Assembly: GCA_964508715.1 (NCBI GenBank)
Contig: CAZDUX010000011.1
Coordinates: 1 to 64,000, forward strand
Source: JAKALX01 sp964508715
GTDB taxonomy: Bacteria; Chloroflexota; Dehalococcoidia; Tepidiformales; Tepidiformaceae
Direction: 5' to 3'
Length of the DNA stretch: 64,000 bases
Shown: piece after piece, positions 42,101 to 50,235 of the stretch
Position numbering within the stretch: position 1 is the stretch's first letter
How the letters are laid out: each line of letters opens with the position of its first letter
The notes under the pieces: generated by a model
What the model saw: only the letters and a program-made list of their open reading frames with translations
The model's database searches: none
Told to the model about the DNA's origin: nothing
Translations under genes and position numbers: made by a program

Positions 42101-42567
42101 AGCTGAATTGGATCGCCTTTGGCAGACGGCTGCGGAAGCTGCCCCTGGACAATACGGACGTGTGCGCTGTAGCCCGTGAGTGACTGCGGTCGTGCCTGGA
42201 AGAGGCCCGTCGTCGCCGTGTCGCCCGGGCGGGCAAGGCCGAAGCGGCCGAGCTGGATGTAGCGTGACTGGGCGGCGCGGAACCAGCCGATGCGTTCGTT
42301 GATACGCTGCTCAACCGCCTGGCGAACTGCCTGCCCGGCCTCGGTCTGGAGGGGCACATCGTTGAGGATGACCTGGGTCCCGGCCCCCTGGTGGAGTTCA
42401 CGCCGCACTTTGAAGGTGAGGCCAAGGTCGGCCATTGCGCGCGAATAGATGGGTGCACTGGCGAGGAGGGTGGCCGCCACGAAGACGCCCAGGGCGACGA
42501 CCGCGAGGAGCCCGCGGATCGCAAGGCTCCGGCGAAAGGCCAGGCGCATGGTGCTGAAAGCGCTCAT
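39187..42567 (-). CDS. Large FtsX-like ABC permease (1126 aa), first of a divergent pair
   Basis: The product has an N-terminal transmembrane helix, a long outer domain, several central helices (L-L-L-E-I-T-G-I-A-L-F-Y-V), a second large outer domain (residues ~600-950), and a final FtsX membrane bundle ending V-R-A-M-G-V-S-R-T-Q. This double-module form resembles lipoprotein-release or cell-surface FtsX permeases of Gram-positive and Chloroflexota bacteria. It carries no ATPase. It is divergent from a similar permease gene 98 nt away, and the two probably form a heterodimer with the nearby LolD-like ATPases. Confidence 0.88.
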   Translation of the reverse strand: MSAFSTMRLAFRRSLAIRGLLAVVALGVFVAATLLASAPIYSRAMADLGLTFKVRRELHQGAGTQVILNDVPLQTEAGQAVRQAVEQRINERIGWFRAAQSRYIQLGRFGLARPGDTATTGLFQARPQSLTGYSAHVRIVQGQLPQPSAKGDPIQLAISTQSAAASRFKVGEPLELRESFDTCVRILPTSEPPPPPPPCDPTANASFSIPAVIVGIIEPADPADPFWGRPAELYFSPFRLDIPDVGPILPAFTDERTLTGNFGAAFPGYHASVSWWVDANPEKLNRNNFTIARSDIEALGKDVEPMNGTAFSPLRDTLQRYGTNADYAEVPLTVLLLEITGIALFYVGIVSAIVVEQQAADIALLRGRGASVMQVAIIYLWQGLIIGLPAAILAPFLAAGSTAILGLTPVFRDVSGGSLIPVIIPPMSFAAAAAGVGLSLAALVIPAVVVARRGVVSTRRSESRPGRSVIHRYYLDLALAAAAGVALFELRQRGSVYEPSSTAGLSSDPLLLASPALVMAAAAALVLRFYPIFLRMIAKGVDAAAGASVSLGLVQVVRNSAQYTRLTLLVMMAVAVGSFAASYAKTTDASYRDRSGFDTGADLRLLAPGGRTLPEPPETEKKLKAIPGVSGATAITRTTAGVAVPGVVSRSFQVLAADPAALSNIIYWRSDFAFEPLGDLLARLSAPVAIPGAILPQGTNQLSVWFKGDSALSEIGIWAHLRDGSGRLFTVQLGTADTGGAWSRRTAPIASDLGGPRPEPVSLVSIIFTLPPNRPLANYPPLFVDDIGATLADGSAVVVEDFETGMRWSPFPSRAQKPDTLAAATDAPHGGKAAATFTFGAGNTGETRGMYTTPQIVPLSVLASRTFLASTGLRPGGTTTLVVGRGTLVPIRVVASFDLFPTLATKDGPAVIFNRDQLTTWGDTTGFSDPNDLVPTEAFISLAPGADEAAVSKQIIEAFDDTAYGLPHLVSRSEDLNDNLKNPLIAAAGSGILFVSFAAVLALVAAGLLVSLVTSINRRRVEFAVVRAMGVSRTQVFRMLALEYAVVSIAGTLAGAILGVIVGRQMLSFLDVTETGAKVEPGFILQTEWLIVGGAIAAVLAVVVIGLVAATRAVSAQAGAQALRTE

Positions 42568-42665
42568 TCGGAGGCAATCTACAGCCCTGCACGGGAGGCG
42601 GCGAATGGGAAGGGCTTTCCGGGTTCACTGCCCGTCTGTAGGCTTTCGCCACGCGGAGGGGGCGC

Positions 42666-45600
42666 ATGGGCAGTTTCGGCGCCGTGATTCGGATGGTGGC
42701 GCGACGGAGCCTCGGGCACTGGAAGTTGCTCGTAGCCCTCGTCTCGGGGGTGGTCTTGTCGGCGGCGCTGATGTCGAGCGTCTTCCTCTATTCCGACGCA
42801 ATCCGGGATCTCGGGCTGCGCCACGCACTCGATAGCCGCACCCCGCAGGCACTCGATGTCCACGTGACTGTCTCGGGCGGCAAGGTCCAGCAAGAGGATT
42901 ACGAGGCGCGCCGGAAGACCGTCGACGCCCTCATGACGGGCTACGCCAGCGACATCATGACGGGGATCACCCACTCGGGGACGTCGAGCGGATTCTACCT
43001 CACCGCTCCTGGCGAGCCTGTTCCGAACACCGACGACCGGCCACGGTCGCTGTTCGCGTTCCAGGAAGGGCTGATGGACCACGCGAAACTGGTCGAAGGC
43101 GTGATGCCCCCCGAGCCTTCGCCGGGAGTCCCCGGTCAACCGCTTGAAGTCCAGGTGCTGATGGGGAAGGACGCTGCCAAGTCTCTCGGGGTGAAGGTGG
43201 GGCAGGCGTTCGACGTACACTGGCCGATCCGCGAAACGGCACCCATTCGAGTTGTCGTCGCCGGCCTGGTGCAGCCGAACGACATGGGTGAACCGTTCTG
43301 GGCGGGGCACGGCGACCGTTTCCGGCCGAATACGCCCAGTTGGCCGACGTACGCCTTCTTCATGGACGAAGCAGCGCTGGTGAAGAGCGCCGGCGGGTTC
43401 CTCCCGGATATGGACATCTCCGTCGAGACCCTCGGGGCCGTCGACGCGAAGCGGATCGTCAGCGGCAACTCCGATGCAGTGGAGGGGCGCCTCAACGCTC
43501 TCGACTTAGCGCTGAAGCAGCAGGTGCCATTTTCGCGCGTCGAGACGGAGATCCCGGCCGTGATAAAGAACTACCGGGAGAAGCTCTTCTTCACACGGCT
43601 GCCGCTCTTCGCCCTGATGATCCAGGTCGTCGGTATCGTGCTCTTCTACGTGGCGATGGTGGGGAGCATGGTCGTCGACCGGCAGACCGGCGAGATTGCG
43701 CTCTTGAAGAGCCGCGGGGCGAGTAACCGGCAGGTGCTGGGTGTGTTCGCCATCGAGGGGCTTGGCATCGGCATCCTCGCAACCGTTACCGGGCCCATTA
43801 TCGCCATCGCGGCGATCTCGGTGCTCGGGCTCACGCCACCGTTTCACGACCTCAGTGGTGGCGCGCTGCTCCACGTGCCGCTCTCGGGAGGGGCGATCGC
43901 GCTCGCGGGCCTCGGGGCGTTCCTCGCGTTTCTCGCGCTGATCTGGCCGGCGTACCGGGCTTGCCGCTACAGCATCACGCAGTACAAGCAGGAGATCTCG
44001 CGCCCGCCGGTTCAACCGGCGTTCTTCCGCTACCACCTCGACGTCGTCGTCGCGGCGGCTGGCGCGTTCGCCTTCTACCAGCTTCGCCAGAACGACTCAT
44101 TCGCGACGAAGGACCTGTTCGGGGACCTCTCGTTCGACCCCATCCGGCTGGCCACGCCGTCGCTTCTCATCCTGCTCGTGGCGATGGTCTTCTTGCGGCT
44201 GTTTCCACTCGTTCTCGGGGTCGTCTCGTGGGCATCGAAGCCGCTTCCGGGCCCAACCGTTTCGTTCGGGCTCCTGCGAATGGTCCGCAGCCCCGTGCAG
44301 CACAGCCGGCTTATCCTGTTACTGATCCTGACGACGGCCGTGGGGGTTTTTGCAGCGGGATTCCGGGCGACGCTGGAGCAGGGCTACCGGGACCGCGCGG
44401 ACTACCGGGCCGGCGCTGCCGTGCGCATCCAGGATATCCGGCTGCCAGGTCCGACACCGGTCGGACCGTTCAACGACCTCATCGCGAAGGTCACCGGGTC
44501 GCGCGATTTCACGGCCGCAGCGCGCCAGAACGCGTTCGCAAGCCTCGACCGCTTCCAGTCGGAGAGCCTGAACGTTCTTGGCGTAGAGCCGGATGCGTTC
44601 GCCCGGATCGCGGACTGGCGGGGCGACTTCGCCGGGGATTCGCTCGCCGGCCTGCTTTCGCGGTTACCGCGCAAGCCGCAGGAACTCGCCCAGACACCGG
44701 CGATTCCCGGCAACGCGAAGTTCATCGGCGTCTGGGCGAACCTGCCGATCGGGCCGAACGCAGCGAGCCTCGGCATCCGGCTGCGCAACGCGGACGGAAT
44801 TACGTGGGACTACCGGTTGACGCCGGCGGGCACGGCAGTGGCGAACGCGTGGACCTTCTACTACGCCGATCTTTCGAAACCCGTGACGAGCCGCCCGGCC
44901 GAACTCGCGCTGAGTGAACGGCGTATCGACACGATATTCGTCCGCCTCACCTCGCAGCAGCCGCTCATCCCGGAGACCGACACGGCGCTCTTTGACGATC
45001 TCCAGACGACGACGGAAGCGGCAGCCAGCCCTGCGTGGAACGGGAAAGGATTCGTATCGCCGACGGTGGCCGATTCGTTCGACGATATGACCGCGTATGA
45101 ACTGGTGACCGGCGTTTCAACCCTGGGGAACCCGGGCCAGATCACGAGGGGGACAGCGACGAACGGCCGGACAGGAACCGTCGCGAGGCTGACCTTCACA
45201 CGGGGGCCCGGGAGCACGAATGTCGTGGGCTTCCGGCGCCAGACCGACCAGCGCCCTGTACCCGTGGTGGTGGACCAGCAGTTCCTCGACGTCGCAAAGA
45301 AAAAGGTTGGCGACGAGCAACTCGTGTTCGTGAACAACCAGTACGTGAATATGACGATCGTTGGCGCCTACGACCTCTTCCCGACGTATGACCCGCAGGG
45401 CAAGCAGCACCTCTTCATTGCCGACCTGGCGGCACTCCAGGCGAGCGCGAGCCGCACGCCAACCGGCGATACGATCTTCCCGAACGAGGCGTGGCTCAAC
45501 GACAATCCGGGGGGGCTGACGAAGCAGAGCCTGCTCGACAAGGGTGTGAATGCGCAGGAGGTGGCCGACCGCGACGCGATCTTCGCAGCCCAATCGGCCG

Positions 45601-46043
45601 ACCCGCTGGTCGCGGCAAGCTGGCAGGGCATCCTGTTCCTGTGCTTCGCGGCCGTGTTGTTGCTCAGCGGGCTCGGGTTCATCACGCATTCGGGGTTGAG
45701 TGCGCAGGCACGGTCGATGGAGTTCGCCATTCTCCGGACGATGGGGATGTCGGGGCGGCAGATTGTCGGGGTGGTGTCGTTCGAGCAGGTATTCGTGATT
45801 GTCGCCGGGCTTGCGGCGGGGACGATCCTGGGGTTCCCGCTCAGCCGGTTGATGATCGACTCGATGGGCATCACGGAGAGCGGGGTGGCTCCGGTGCCGC
45901 CACTCGTCTCACGGATCGGCTGGGACGCAGTGGTCACGGTCTATTCGCTGCTTGGCATGCTCGTTGGTGCGACGATTGTGGCGCTTTTCCTGCTCTATTC
46001 GCGGATAGGCGTAAGCAAGACACTGAGGATGGGCGAGCTGTGA
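42666..46043 (+). CDS. Large FtsX-like ABC permease (1125 aa), second of a divergent pair
   Basis: The architecture is the same as that of its neighbour on the other strand: a membrane helix near the N-terminus (L-L-V-A-L-V-S-G-V-V-L-S), an outer domain, central helices, a second outer domain and a terminal bundle with M-E-F-A-I-L-R-T-M-G-M-S. The two permeases are similar in length and layout but clearly different in sequence. The LolD-like ATPase genes follow directly, with a start at 46108, so this permease is co-transcribed with them. Confidence 0.88.
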   Translation: MGSFGAVIRMVARRSLGHWKLLVALVSGVVLSAALMSSVFLYSDAIRDLGLRHALDSRTPQALDVHVTVSGGKVQQEDYEARRKTVDALMTGYASDIMTGITHSGTSSGFYLTAPGEPVPNTDDRPRSLFAFQEGLMDHAKLVEGVMPPEPSPGVPGQPLEVQVLMGKDAAKSLGVKVGQAFDVHWPIRETAPIRVVVAGLVQPNDMGEPFWAGHGDRFRPNTPSWPTYAFFMDEAALVKSAGGFLPDMDISVETLGAVDAKRIVSGNSDAVEGRLNALDLALKQQVPFSRVETEIPAVIKNYREKLFFTRLPLFALMIQVVGIVLFYVAMVGSMVVDRQTGEIALLKSRGASNRQVLGVFAIEGLGIGILATVTGPIIAIAAISVLGLTPPFHDLSGGALLHVPLSGGAIALAGLGAFLAFLALIWPAYRACRYSITQYKQEISRPPVQPAFFRYHLDVVVAAAGAFAFYQLRQNDSFATKDLFGDLSFDPIRLATPSLLILLVAMVFLRLFPLVLGVVSWASKPLPGPTVSFGLLRMVRSPVQHSRLILLLILTTAVGVFAAGFRATLEQGYRDRADYRAGAAVRIQDIRLPGPTPVGPFNDLIAKVTGSRDFTAAARQNAFASLDRFQSESLNVLGVEPDAFARIADWRGDFAGDSLAGLLSRLPRKPQELAQTPAIPGNAKFIGVWANLPIGPNAASLGIRLRNADGITWDYRLTPAGTAVANAWTFYYADLSKPVTSRPAELALSERRIDTIFVRLTSQQPLIPETDTALFDDLQTTTEAAASPAWNGKGFVSPTVADSFDDMTAYELVTGVSTLGNPGQITRGTATNGRTGTVARLTFTRGPGSTNVVGFRRQTDQRPVPVVVDQQFLDVAKKKVGDEQLVFVNNQYVNMTIVGAYDLFPTYDPQGKQHLFIADLAALQASASRTPTGDTIFPNEAWLNDNPGGLTKQSLLDKGVNAQEVADRDAIFAAQSADPLVAASWQGILFLCFAAVLLLSGLGFITHSGLSAQARSMEFAILRTMGMSGRQIVGVVSFEQVFVIVAGLAAGTILGFPLSRLMIDSMGITESGVAPVPPLVSRIGWDAVVTVYSLLGMLVGATIVALFLLYSRIGVSKTLRMGEL

Positions 46044-46107
46044 TAGGATGCGGCACCATCACTTGCCGATCCCCGCTTGGAGCGCCTGTGCGCGCTGGAG
46101 CAGCGCT

Positions 46108-47001
46108 GTGACCCCGGAATCCGAAGTACCGCACATCCAGTGCGAGGACCTCTTCAAGATCTACAAGATCGCCAACCTCGAAGTCGTTGCCCTGCGCGGG
46201 CTCGACCTGAAGGTGCCGCATGGCGAAATCATGGGGATCGTCGGCTCATCGGGATCGGGGAAGAGCACCCTGCTCAACATCCTGGCGGGCCTCGACAAGC
46301 CATCGGCCGGGCGGGCGTTCGTGAACGGGAATGACCTCGTGACGCTCTCCGAGGCAGAGATGGTGGACTACCGGCGCAAGCAGGTCGGCTTTGTGTGGCA
46401 GCAGACGGGCCGGAATCTCATTCCGTATCTCGACGCACTCCAGAACGTGGAGGTGCCGCTCATCCTCGGCGGGGCATCGAAGAAGATGGCCCGTGAACGG
46501 GCGCGCGAGCTGCTCGATGCCGTGGGGCTGAGCGACCGGCTCAACCACCTGCCGAACGAACTCTCGGGTGGGCAGCAGCAGCGGGTCTCGATTGCCGTAG
46601 CGCTCGCGAACAACCCGCCCCTCCTGCTCGCGGACGAGCCCACCGGCGAACTCGACTCGATCGGGGCGACGATGATCTTCGCGCTCTTCGACGATCTCAA
46701 TCGCCGCTACGGGATAACCATCGTCATCGTGACCCACGACCCGGACATCGCCGAGCGCGTGGACCGCGTGGTCGCGATTCGCGACGGGCGCACGAGCACA
46801 GAGACCATTCGCACGCTCGGCCCGGATCCCAACCGGCTGGAGATGACGCACGATGAGTACGTGCTCATCGACTCGGCGGGGCGCCTCCAGATCCCCCGGG
46901 CCTACCTGGACGGGTTGAAGATCACCGAACGGGCCAGGGTGCTTCTTGGCGAGGGGCGGGTTGAGGTGCTGCCCGACCGTGATGAAAGGAGCCGGCGCTG
47001 A
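46108..47001 (+). CDS. LolD-like ABC ATPase with an AbrB-like C-terminal module
   Basis: The 297-residue ATPase has Walker A S-S-G-S-G-K-S-T, signature L-S-G-G-Q-Q-Q-R-V and Walker B L-L-L-A-D-E-P-T-G-E-L-D. About 45 residues after the core resemble a swapped-hairpin AbrB/SpoVT fold (Y-V-L-I-D-S-A-G-R-L-Q-I-P-R-A-Y). GTG 46108 is chosen because GGAG lies 8 nt upstream and the frame before it is not ATPase-like. It partners the large FtsX permeases. Confidence 0.88.
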   Translation: MTPESEVPHIQCEDLFKIYKIANLEVVALRGLDLKVPHGEIMGIVGSSGSGKSTLLNILAGLDKPSAGRAFVNGNDLVTLSEAEMVDYRRKQVGFVWQQTGRNLIPYLDALQNVEVPLILGGASKKMARERARELLDAVGLSDRLNHLPNELSGGQQQRVSIAVALANNPPLLLADEPTGELDSIGATMIFALFDDLNRRYGITIVIVTHDPDIAERVDRVVAIRDGRTSTETIRTLGPDPNRLEMTHDEYVLIDSAGRLQIPRAYLDGLKITERARVLLGEGRVEVLPDRDERSRR

Positions 47002-47024
47002 GCGGGGCATCGGTCAGAGCCGAG

Positions 47025-47825
47025 ATGGTGTCGCGGCGTTTCGAACGCGGTGCTGACGAGGTCTGGGCCCTCCGTGACGTTTCGATCTCGGTGAACGCGG
47101 GAGAGGTGATGGCACTCGTGGGGCGCTCGGGGTCGGGGAAGACGACGCTGCTCAATATCCTCGCCGGGCTCGACAAGCCAACGGCCGGGGAGGTGTTCAT
47201 CGATGGCGAACGCATCGACACGATGTCGGAACGCCAGATGACCGAGTTGCGGCGTCGAAAGCTGGGCTTTGTGTTCCAGTCGTTCGGCCTGTTGCCGCTG
47301 CTTTCGGCCCAGGAGAATGTGGAGCTACCAGCGCGGATCGCGGGGTTTGGGCACGGGGAACGTGTCCAGCGAGCGAAGCGTGCGCTCGAGCTCGTCGGGC
47401 TGACGAAGCGGGCACAGCACCGGCCGTACGAGCTTTCGGGTGGTGAGCAGCAACGCGTCGCGATCGCACGTGCGCTCACGTGTGAGCCAGCGCTCATCCT
47501 CGCCGATGAGCCAACCGGGGAACTCGATTCACTGACGGCAAAGGCGGTTTTTGCACTCCTGCGCGACCTGGCTCGCAGCGAGGGGATCACGGTTATCACC
47601 TGCACCCATGACCGCCAGGTGATGGAGATGGCCGACCGCGTGGAGGAGCTCGCCGATGGCCGCATCGTCAAGGGCCACGAGCGCGAAGTCTGGGAGTATG
47701 TGCAGGCGAAGGAGCACCATGTTCCCGAACCGGCCGGGGCGTCGCATCACTGGCCAAAGGGAGAATCAACCCCCGAAGACGAGTCTCCTCCGGCCGAACG
47801 GGCCCAACGGCCATGGGACTGGTGA
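47025..47825 (+). CDS. LolD-like ABC ATPase with Pro/Glu-rich tail
   Basis: This 266-residue ATPase has Walker A G-R-S-G-S-G-K-T-T, signature L-S-G-G-E-Q-Q-R-V and Walker B L-I-L-A-D-E-P-T-G-E-L-D. A charged C-terminal tail of about 40 residues (P-E-P-A-G-A-S, then P-E-D-E-S-P-P) follows. ATG 47025 has no ribosome site, whereas AAGGAG lies 7 nt before a CTG at 46998 in frame that overlaps the previous stop (CTGA). That CTG would add nine residues and complete the first strand of the domain. Confidence 0.88.
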   Translation: MVSRRFERGADEVWALRDVSISVNAGEVMALVGRSGSGKTTLLNILAGLDKPTAGEVFIDGERIDTMSERQMTELRRRKLGFVFQSFGLLPLLSAQENVELPARIAGFGHGERVQRAKRALELVGLTKRAQHRPYELSGGEQQRVAIARALTCEPALILADEPTGELDSLTAKAVFALLRDLARSEGITVITCTHDRQVMEMADRVEELADGRIVKGHEREVWEYVQAKEHHVPEPAGASHHWPKGESTPEDESPPAERAQRPWDW

Positions 47826-47890
47826 GGGCCATGCACCATCCTCAGTCCGGTTCGTTGCCCTGTTCTGAACGTATGGCCGACCTGCGGACT

Positions 47891-48442
47891 TCAGAAGGGG
47901 AGCCCCTTCAAACCCATCAGCGTCCGGGCCAGGCAGACACGGCCGAGGTGTCCGTTCCCGTGGCCGATAAGCCCATGACCGATGGCCTCCATGCGAGGGA
48001 CTTCACCCCAGGGTTGGATAGCCTGGACGGTTGACAGGTAGTCCATGCTCATCGCTTCGATTCGGGGAACAACAGCCTCGGTGACGGCGCGGGTATAACG
48101 GTTGAATTCTCCTGGTTCGGGGAAGCGGAGTGAGTAGGCATCGTCCGGATCCTGGCCAGTGCCCTGGTTGACGCGTGGAAGCCCCCACTGCTGGTCGAAA
48201 CCGTCGCGGAGCCAGACGGGCTGCTCACGTTCGAAGACGAAATGGATGATGTTGTCGACGGTGCGGACGACATGCCAGGTATCCCAGCCAATCGAGTTCG
48301 TCACGCCGCCATGGGTATCGCAGAGCTGCTCGACAGTGAGGTCCTGCACACCCATCTCGCAGTATTGGAGGAGGCGTCTTACAAGGGCGGCGTACTGGGC
48401 GGGCATCGTTGGGGGATTGCCCATGCCGGGGAGGTTGGCCAT
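47891..48442 (-). CDS. DinB superfamily protein
   Basis: The 183-residue product has the four-helix pattern of DinB-type metal-dependent proteins. An early block is Y-A-A-L-V-R-R-L-L-Q-Y, a middle one is S-I-G-W-D-T-W-H-V-V-R-T-V-D-N-I-I-H, and a late one is I-G-H-G-N-G-H-L-G. Histidines in these blocks are likely metal ligands. ATG 48442 is chosen, as codons before it are not DinB-like. The nitroreductase gene lies 17 nt upstream on the same strand. The substrate is unknown. Confidence 0.75.
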   Translation of the reverse strand: MANLPGMGNPPTMPAQYAALVRRLLQYCEMGVQDLTVEQLCDTHGGVTNSIGWDTWHVVRTVDNIIHFVFEREQPVWLRDGFDQQWGLPRVNQGTGQDPDDAYSLRFPEPGEFNRYTRAVTEAVVPRIEAMSMDYLSTVQAIQPWGEVPRMEAIGHGLIGHGNGHLGRVCLARTLMGLKGLPF

Positions 48443-48459
48443 CGTGGGGCTCCTTCGGC

Positions 48460-49104
48460 TCAGGACCAGCGGTCCCAGCGCATGATCTCGCTCACCGGCC
48501 GGCGGGTGACGGGGCCGAACTTGCCCATCGGATAGCCAACGGGGATGAGGCAGAACGGCTCGATATTCGCGGGGAGGTTGAGGGCTTCCTTCGCGGCGGC
48601 CCGGTCGGCGAGGGCGAACGTGGTGGGGGTTGCCCCGAGCCCCAGGGCGCGGGCGGCGAGCAGGATGTTCTGAACCCCGGGCCAAACGGAGCCACCGGCC
48701 CCGGCGCCGGCGAAGAAGCTGCTCGTGTTGCTGATGGGCGAGCCGAACTCGAGACAGGCGATGATGTGCGCCGGGATCTCGGCGAAGTGCTCCGCCTGCC
48801 AGCGGACAGCGTCGAGGATCCGGGCGCGCTGTTCGGCATCCTGGTGGGGCAACGTGGTTGGCCTGCCCCCACCCGGAGCGGTGTAGGCTGCAAAGGTCTT
48901 CCTATTGAGATCGGCGAGCTTCGCCTTGACGGCGGGGTCGCGGACGACGATGTAACGAGCGTTCTGCTGGTTTGAGCCCGATGCGGCCTGGCTTGCCGCT
49001 TCGATGAGTCTTACGAGCAACTCCTCGGGTAGCGGGTCGGGCTTCAGGCGGCGCATCGCGCGGGTGGTATACATCACCTCAAAGAGGCCTATTTCGTCAG
49101 TCAT
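48460..49104 (-). CDS. Nitroreductase family protein
   Basis: This 214-residue FMN-dependent oxidoreductase of the NfsB-like fold has M-Y-T-T-R-A-M-R-R at the start, A-S-G-S-N-Q-Q-N-A-R and a later G-L-G-A-T-P-T-T segment. The family reduces nitro groups, quinones or flavin-like substrates with NAD(P)H. GAGGGACC precedes ATG 49104. The gene pairs with the DinB-like gene. Confidence 0.88.
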   Translation of the reverse strand: MTDEIGLFEVMYTTRAMRRLKPDPLPEELLVRLIEAASQAASGSNQQNARYIVVRDPAVKAKLADLNRKTFAAYTAPGGGRPTTLPHQDAEQRARILDAVRWQAEHFAEIPAHIIACLEFGSPISNTSSFFAGAGAGGSVWPGVQNILLAARALGLGATPTTFALADRAAAKEALNLPANIEPFCLIPVGYPMGKFGPVTRRPVSEIMRWDRWS

Positions 49105-49240
49105 CGGGTCCCTCGAATCATGTCCTGGTCAGGGGAGTGTACCGGGTGGGGCGCACGCTGCGCGACGACACGGGCAGGGAGGGCAGAGGGACGGGAACCC
49201 GGTTCTCACCCGGCGGGACAGGCACCCCGGGGGTTACGTC

Positions 49241-49537
49241 TCAGGCGGTGAGGCTGCGGCGGCCCGGGAGGAGACGTTCGCCGCGCTGGACGCGGCCGCG
49301 CGCGAGATAGAGCCCGGTGAAGATGAATGCCGAGAGTTTCGTCCACATAAAGGTGGAGAGGAGGGCGTGCTCGATGCTCATCGCCCCGAACATCATTCCG
49401 GCGCCGAGGGCGACGTAAGTGATCCACGCCCAGGCGCCCACATGGCGTTCCGCGCGGCGCGCACTATGGCGGCCGATGGTCAATGCCAGGGTGGCGACGG
49501 CGGCAACAATGAGGGCCCCGAAGACGTGTGTGTCCAT
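49241..49537 (-). CDS. Small integral membrane protein (98 aa), unknown
   Basis: Three hydrophobic helices are visible: V-F-G-A-L-I-V-A-A-V-A-T-L-A at the start, I-T-Y-V-A-L-G-A-G-M-M in the middle, and L-S-A-F-I-F-T-G-L-Y near the end, with a basic C-terminal tail. ATG 49537 is chosen because the frame before it is not hydrophobic. It is divergent from the MerR-type regulator, whose operator may control it. No family was recognised. Confidence 0.6.
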   Translation of the reverse strand: MDTHVFGALIVAAVATLALTIGRHSARRAERHVGAWAWITYVALGAGMMFGAMSIEHALLSTFMWTKLSAFIFTGLYLARGRVQRGERLLPGRRSLTA

Positions 49538-49644
49538 TCCCGGACAGGATGCCCGGAAATAGGAGAATCTGCAATTCGATTCACCTGAATTGACAGGTTC
49601 GTACAGATTCTCTGTCATTTTGGCTTCGTGCGGGGAGATAAACG

Positions 49645-49660
49645 TTGACGTTCGCGTTAA
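49645..49660 (+). promoter_or_regulatory. Imperfect inverted repeat, likely MerR-type operator
   Basis: TTGACG-TTCG-CGTTAA forms a 6-4-6 inverted repeat with one mismatch, 27 nt before the regulator start. TTGACG itself could be a -35 box, with TACACT (49667-49672, 16 nt spacer) as -10. The position between divergent genes suits autoregulation. Confidence 0.45.
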
Positions 49661-49687
49661 TGTGGGTACACTACAATCGCTTTGTCT

Positions 49688-50173
49688 ATGGAAGCTGAAC
49701 CACCAACCCCGACCCATTATCTCCAGATCGGTGAGGCGGCTGAGCGCGCCCAGCTGACGCAGCGCACGCTTCGCTACTATGAGGAGAAGGGTCTGCTCTA
49801 TCCACCGACGCGGATGGAGGGCGGGTTCCGGCTCTATTCTGATGAGGATATGGAGCGGATCGAACGGATCCGGCAGCTCAAGGATCTCCTCGGGTTCTCG
49901 TTGGCCGAGATCAAGGAGATGCTGGAATCGGACGATGTGCGGCTCCAGGTGCGCGCGGAGTGGCGGCCGGACGCTGACACTGCCGAGAAGGCTGAACGAA
50001 TGGGCAAGGCGCGCGACGCCACCGCCCAGCAACTCGCACTCATCGATCAGAAGATGGCAAAGATGGCATCGATGCGAGAAACGCTGGCGGAGCGGCTCGA
50101 GAAGTACGACGGATGGCTCGCACGATACGCGGCGGAGCAGGCTGGCAAGGCCGCCTCGGGCGTCGGCAACTAA
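49688..50173 (+). CDS. MerR family transcriptional regulator
   Basis: The 161-residue protein has the MerR DNA-binding domain (L-Q-I-G-E-A-A-E-R-A, T-L-R-Y-Y-E-E-K-G-L-L-Y-P) and the second helix block L-L-G-F-S-L-A-E-I-K-E. A long coiled-coil dimerisation region follows; no metal-binding cysteines are seen. ATG 49688 is preferred, and a TTG two codons earlier is possible. It is divergent from a small membrane protein and precedes moaA. The inducer is unknown. Confidence 0.9.
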   Translation: MEAEPPTPTHYLQIGEAAERAQLTQRTLRYYEEKGLLYPPTRMEGGFRLYSDEDMERIERIRQLKDLLGFSLAEIKEMLESDDVRLQVRAEWRPDADTAEKAERMGKARDATAQQLALIDQKMAKMASMRETLAERLEKYDGWLARYAAEQAGKAASGVGN

Positions 50174-50223
50174 CTGCTGGCGCAAGTGATATTGCTCATA
50201 GCACACACCCTGCCGGAATCCGC

Positions 50224-50229
50224 TACGAT
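50224..50229 (+). promoter_or_regulatory. -10 box of moaA, leaderless type
   Basis: TACGAT ends 6 nt before ATG 50236. There is no room for a ribosome site. No -35 box was found at a normal distance. Confidence 0.4.
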
Positions 50230-50235
50230 CGGTGC

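Noticed and set aside
49538..50206. N-terminal extension of the small membrane protein over the MerR gene
   Set aside because: The extension is not hydrophobic and lies antisense to the MerR gene. ATG 49537 gives a sensible membrane protein.
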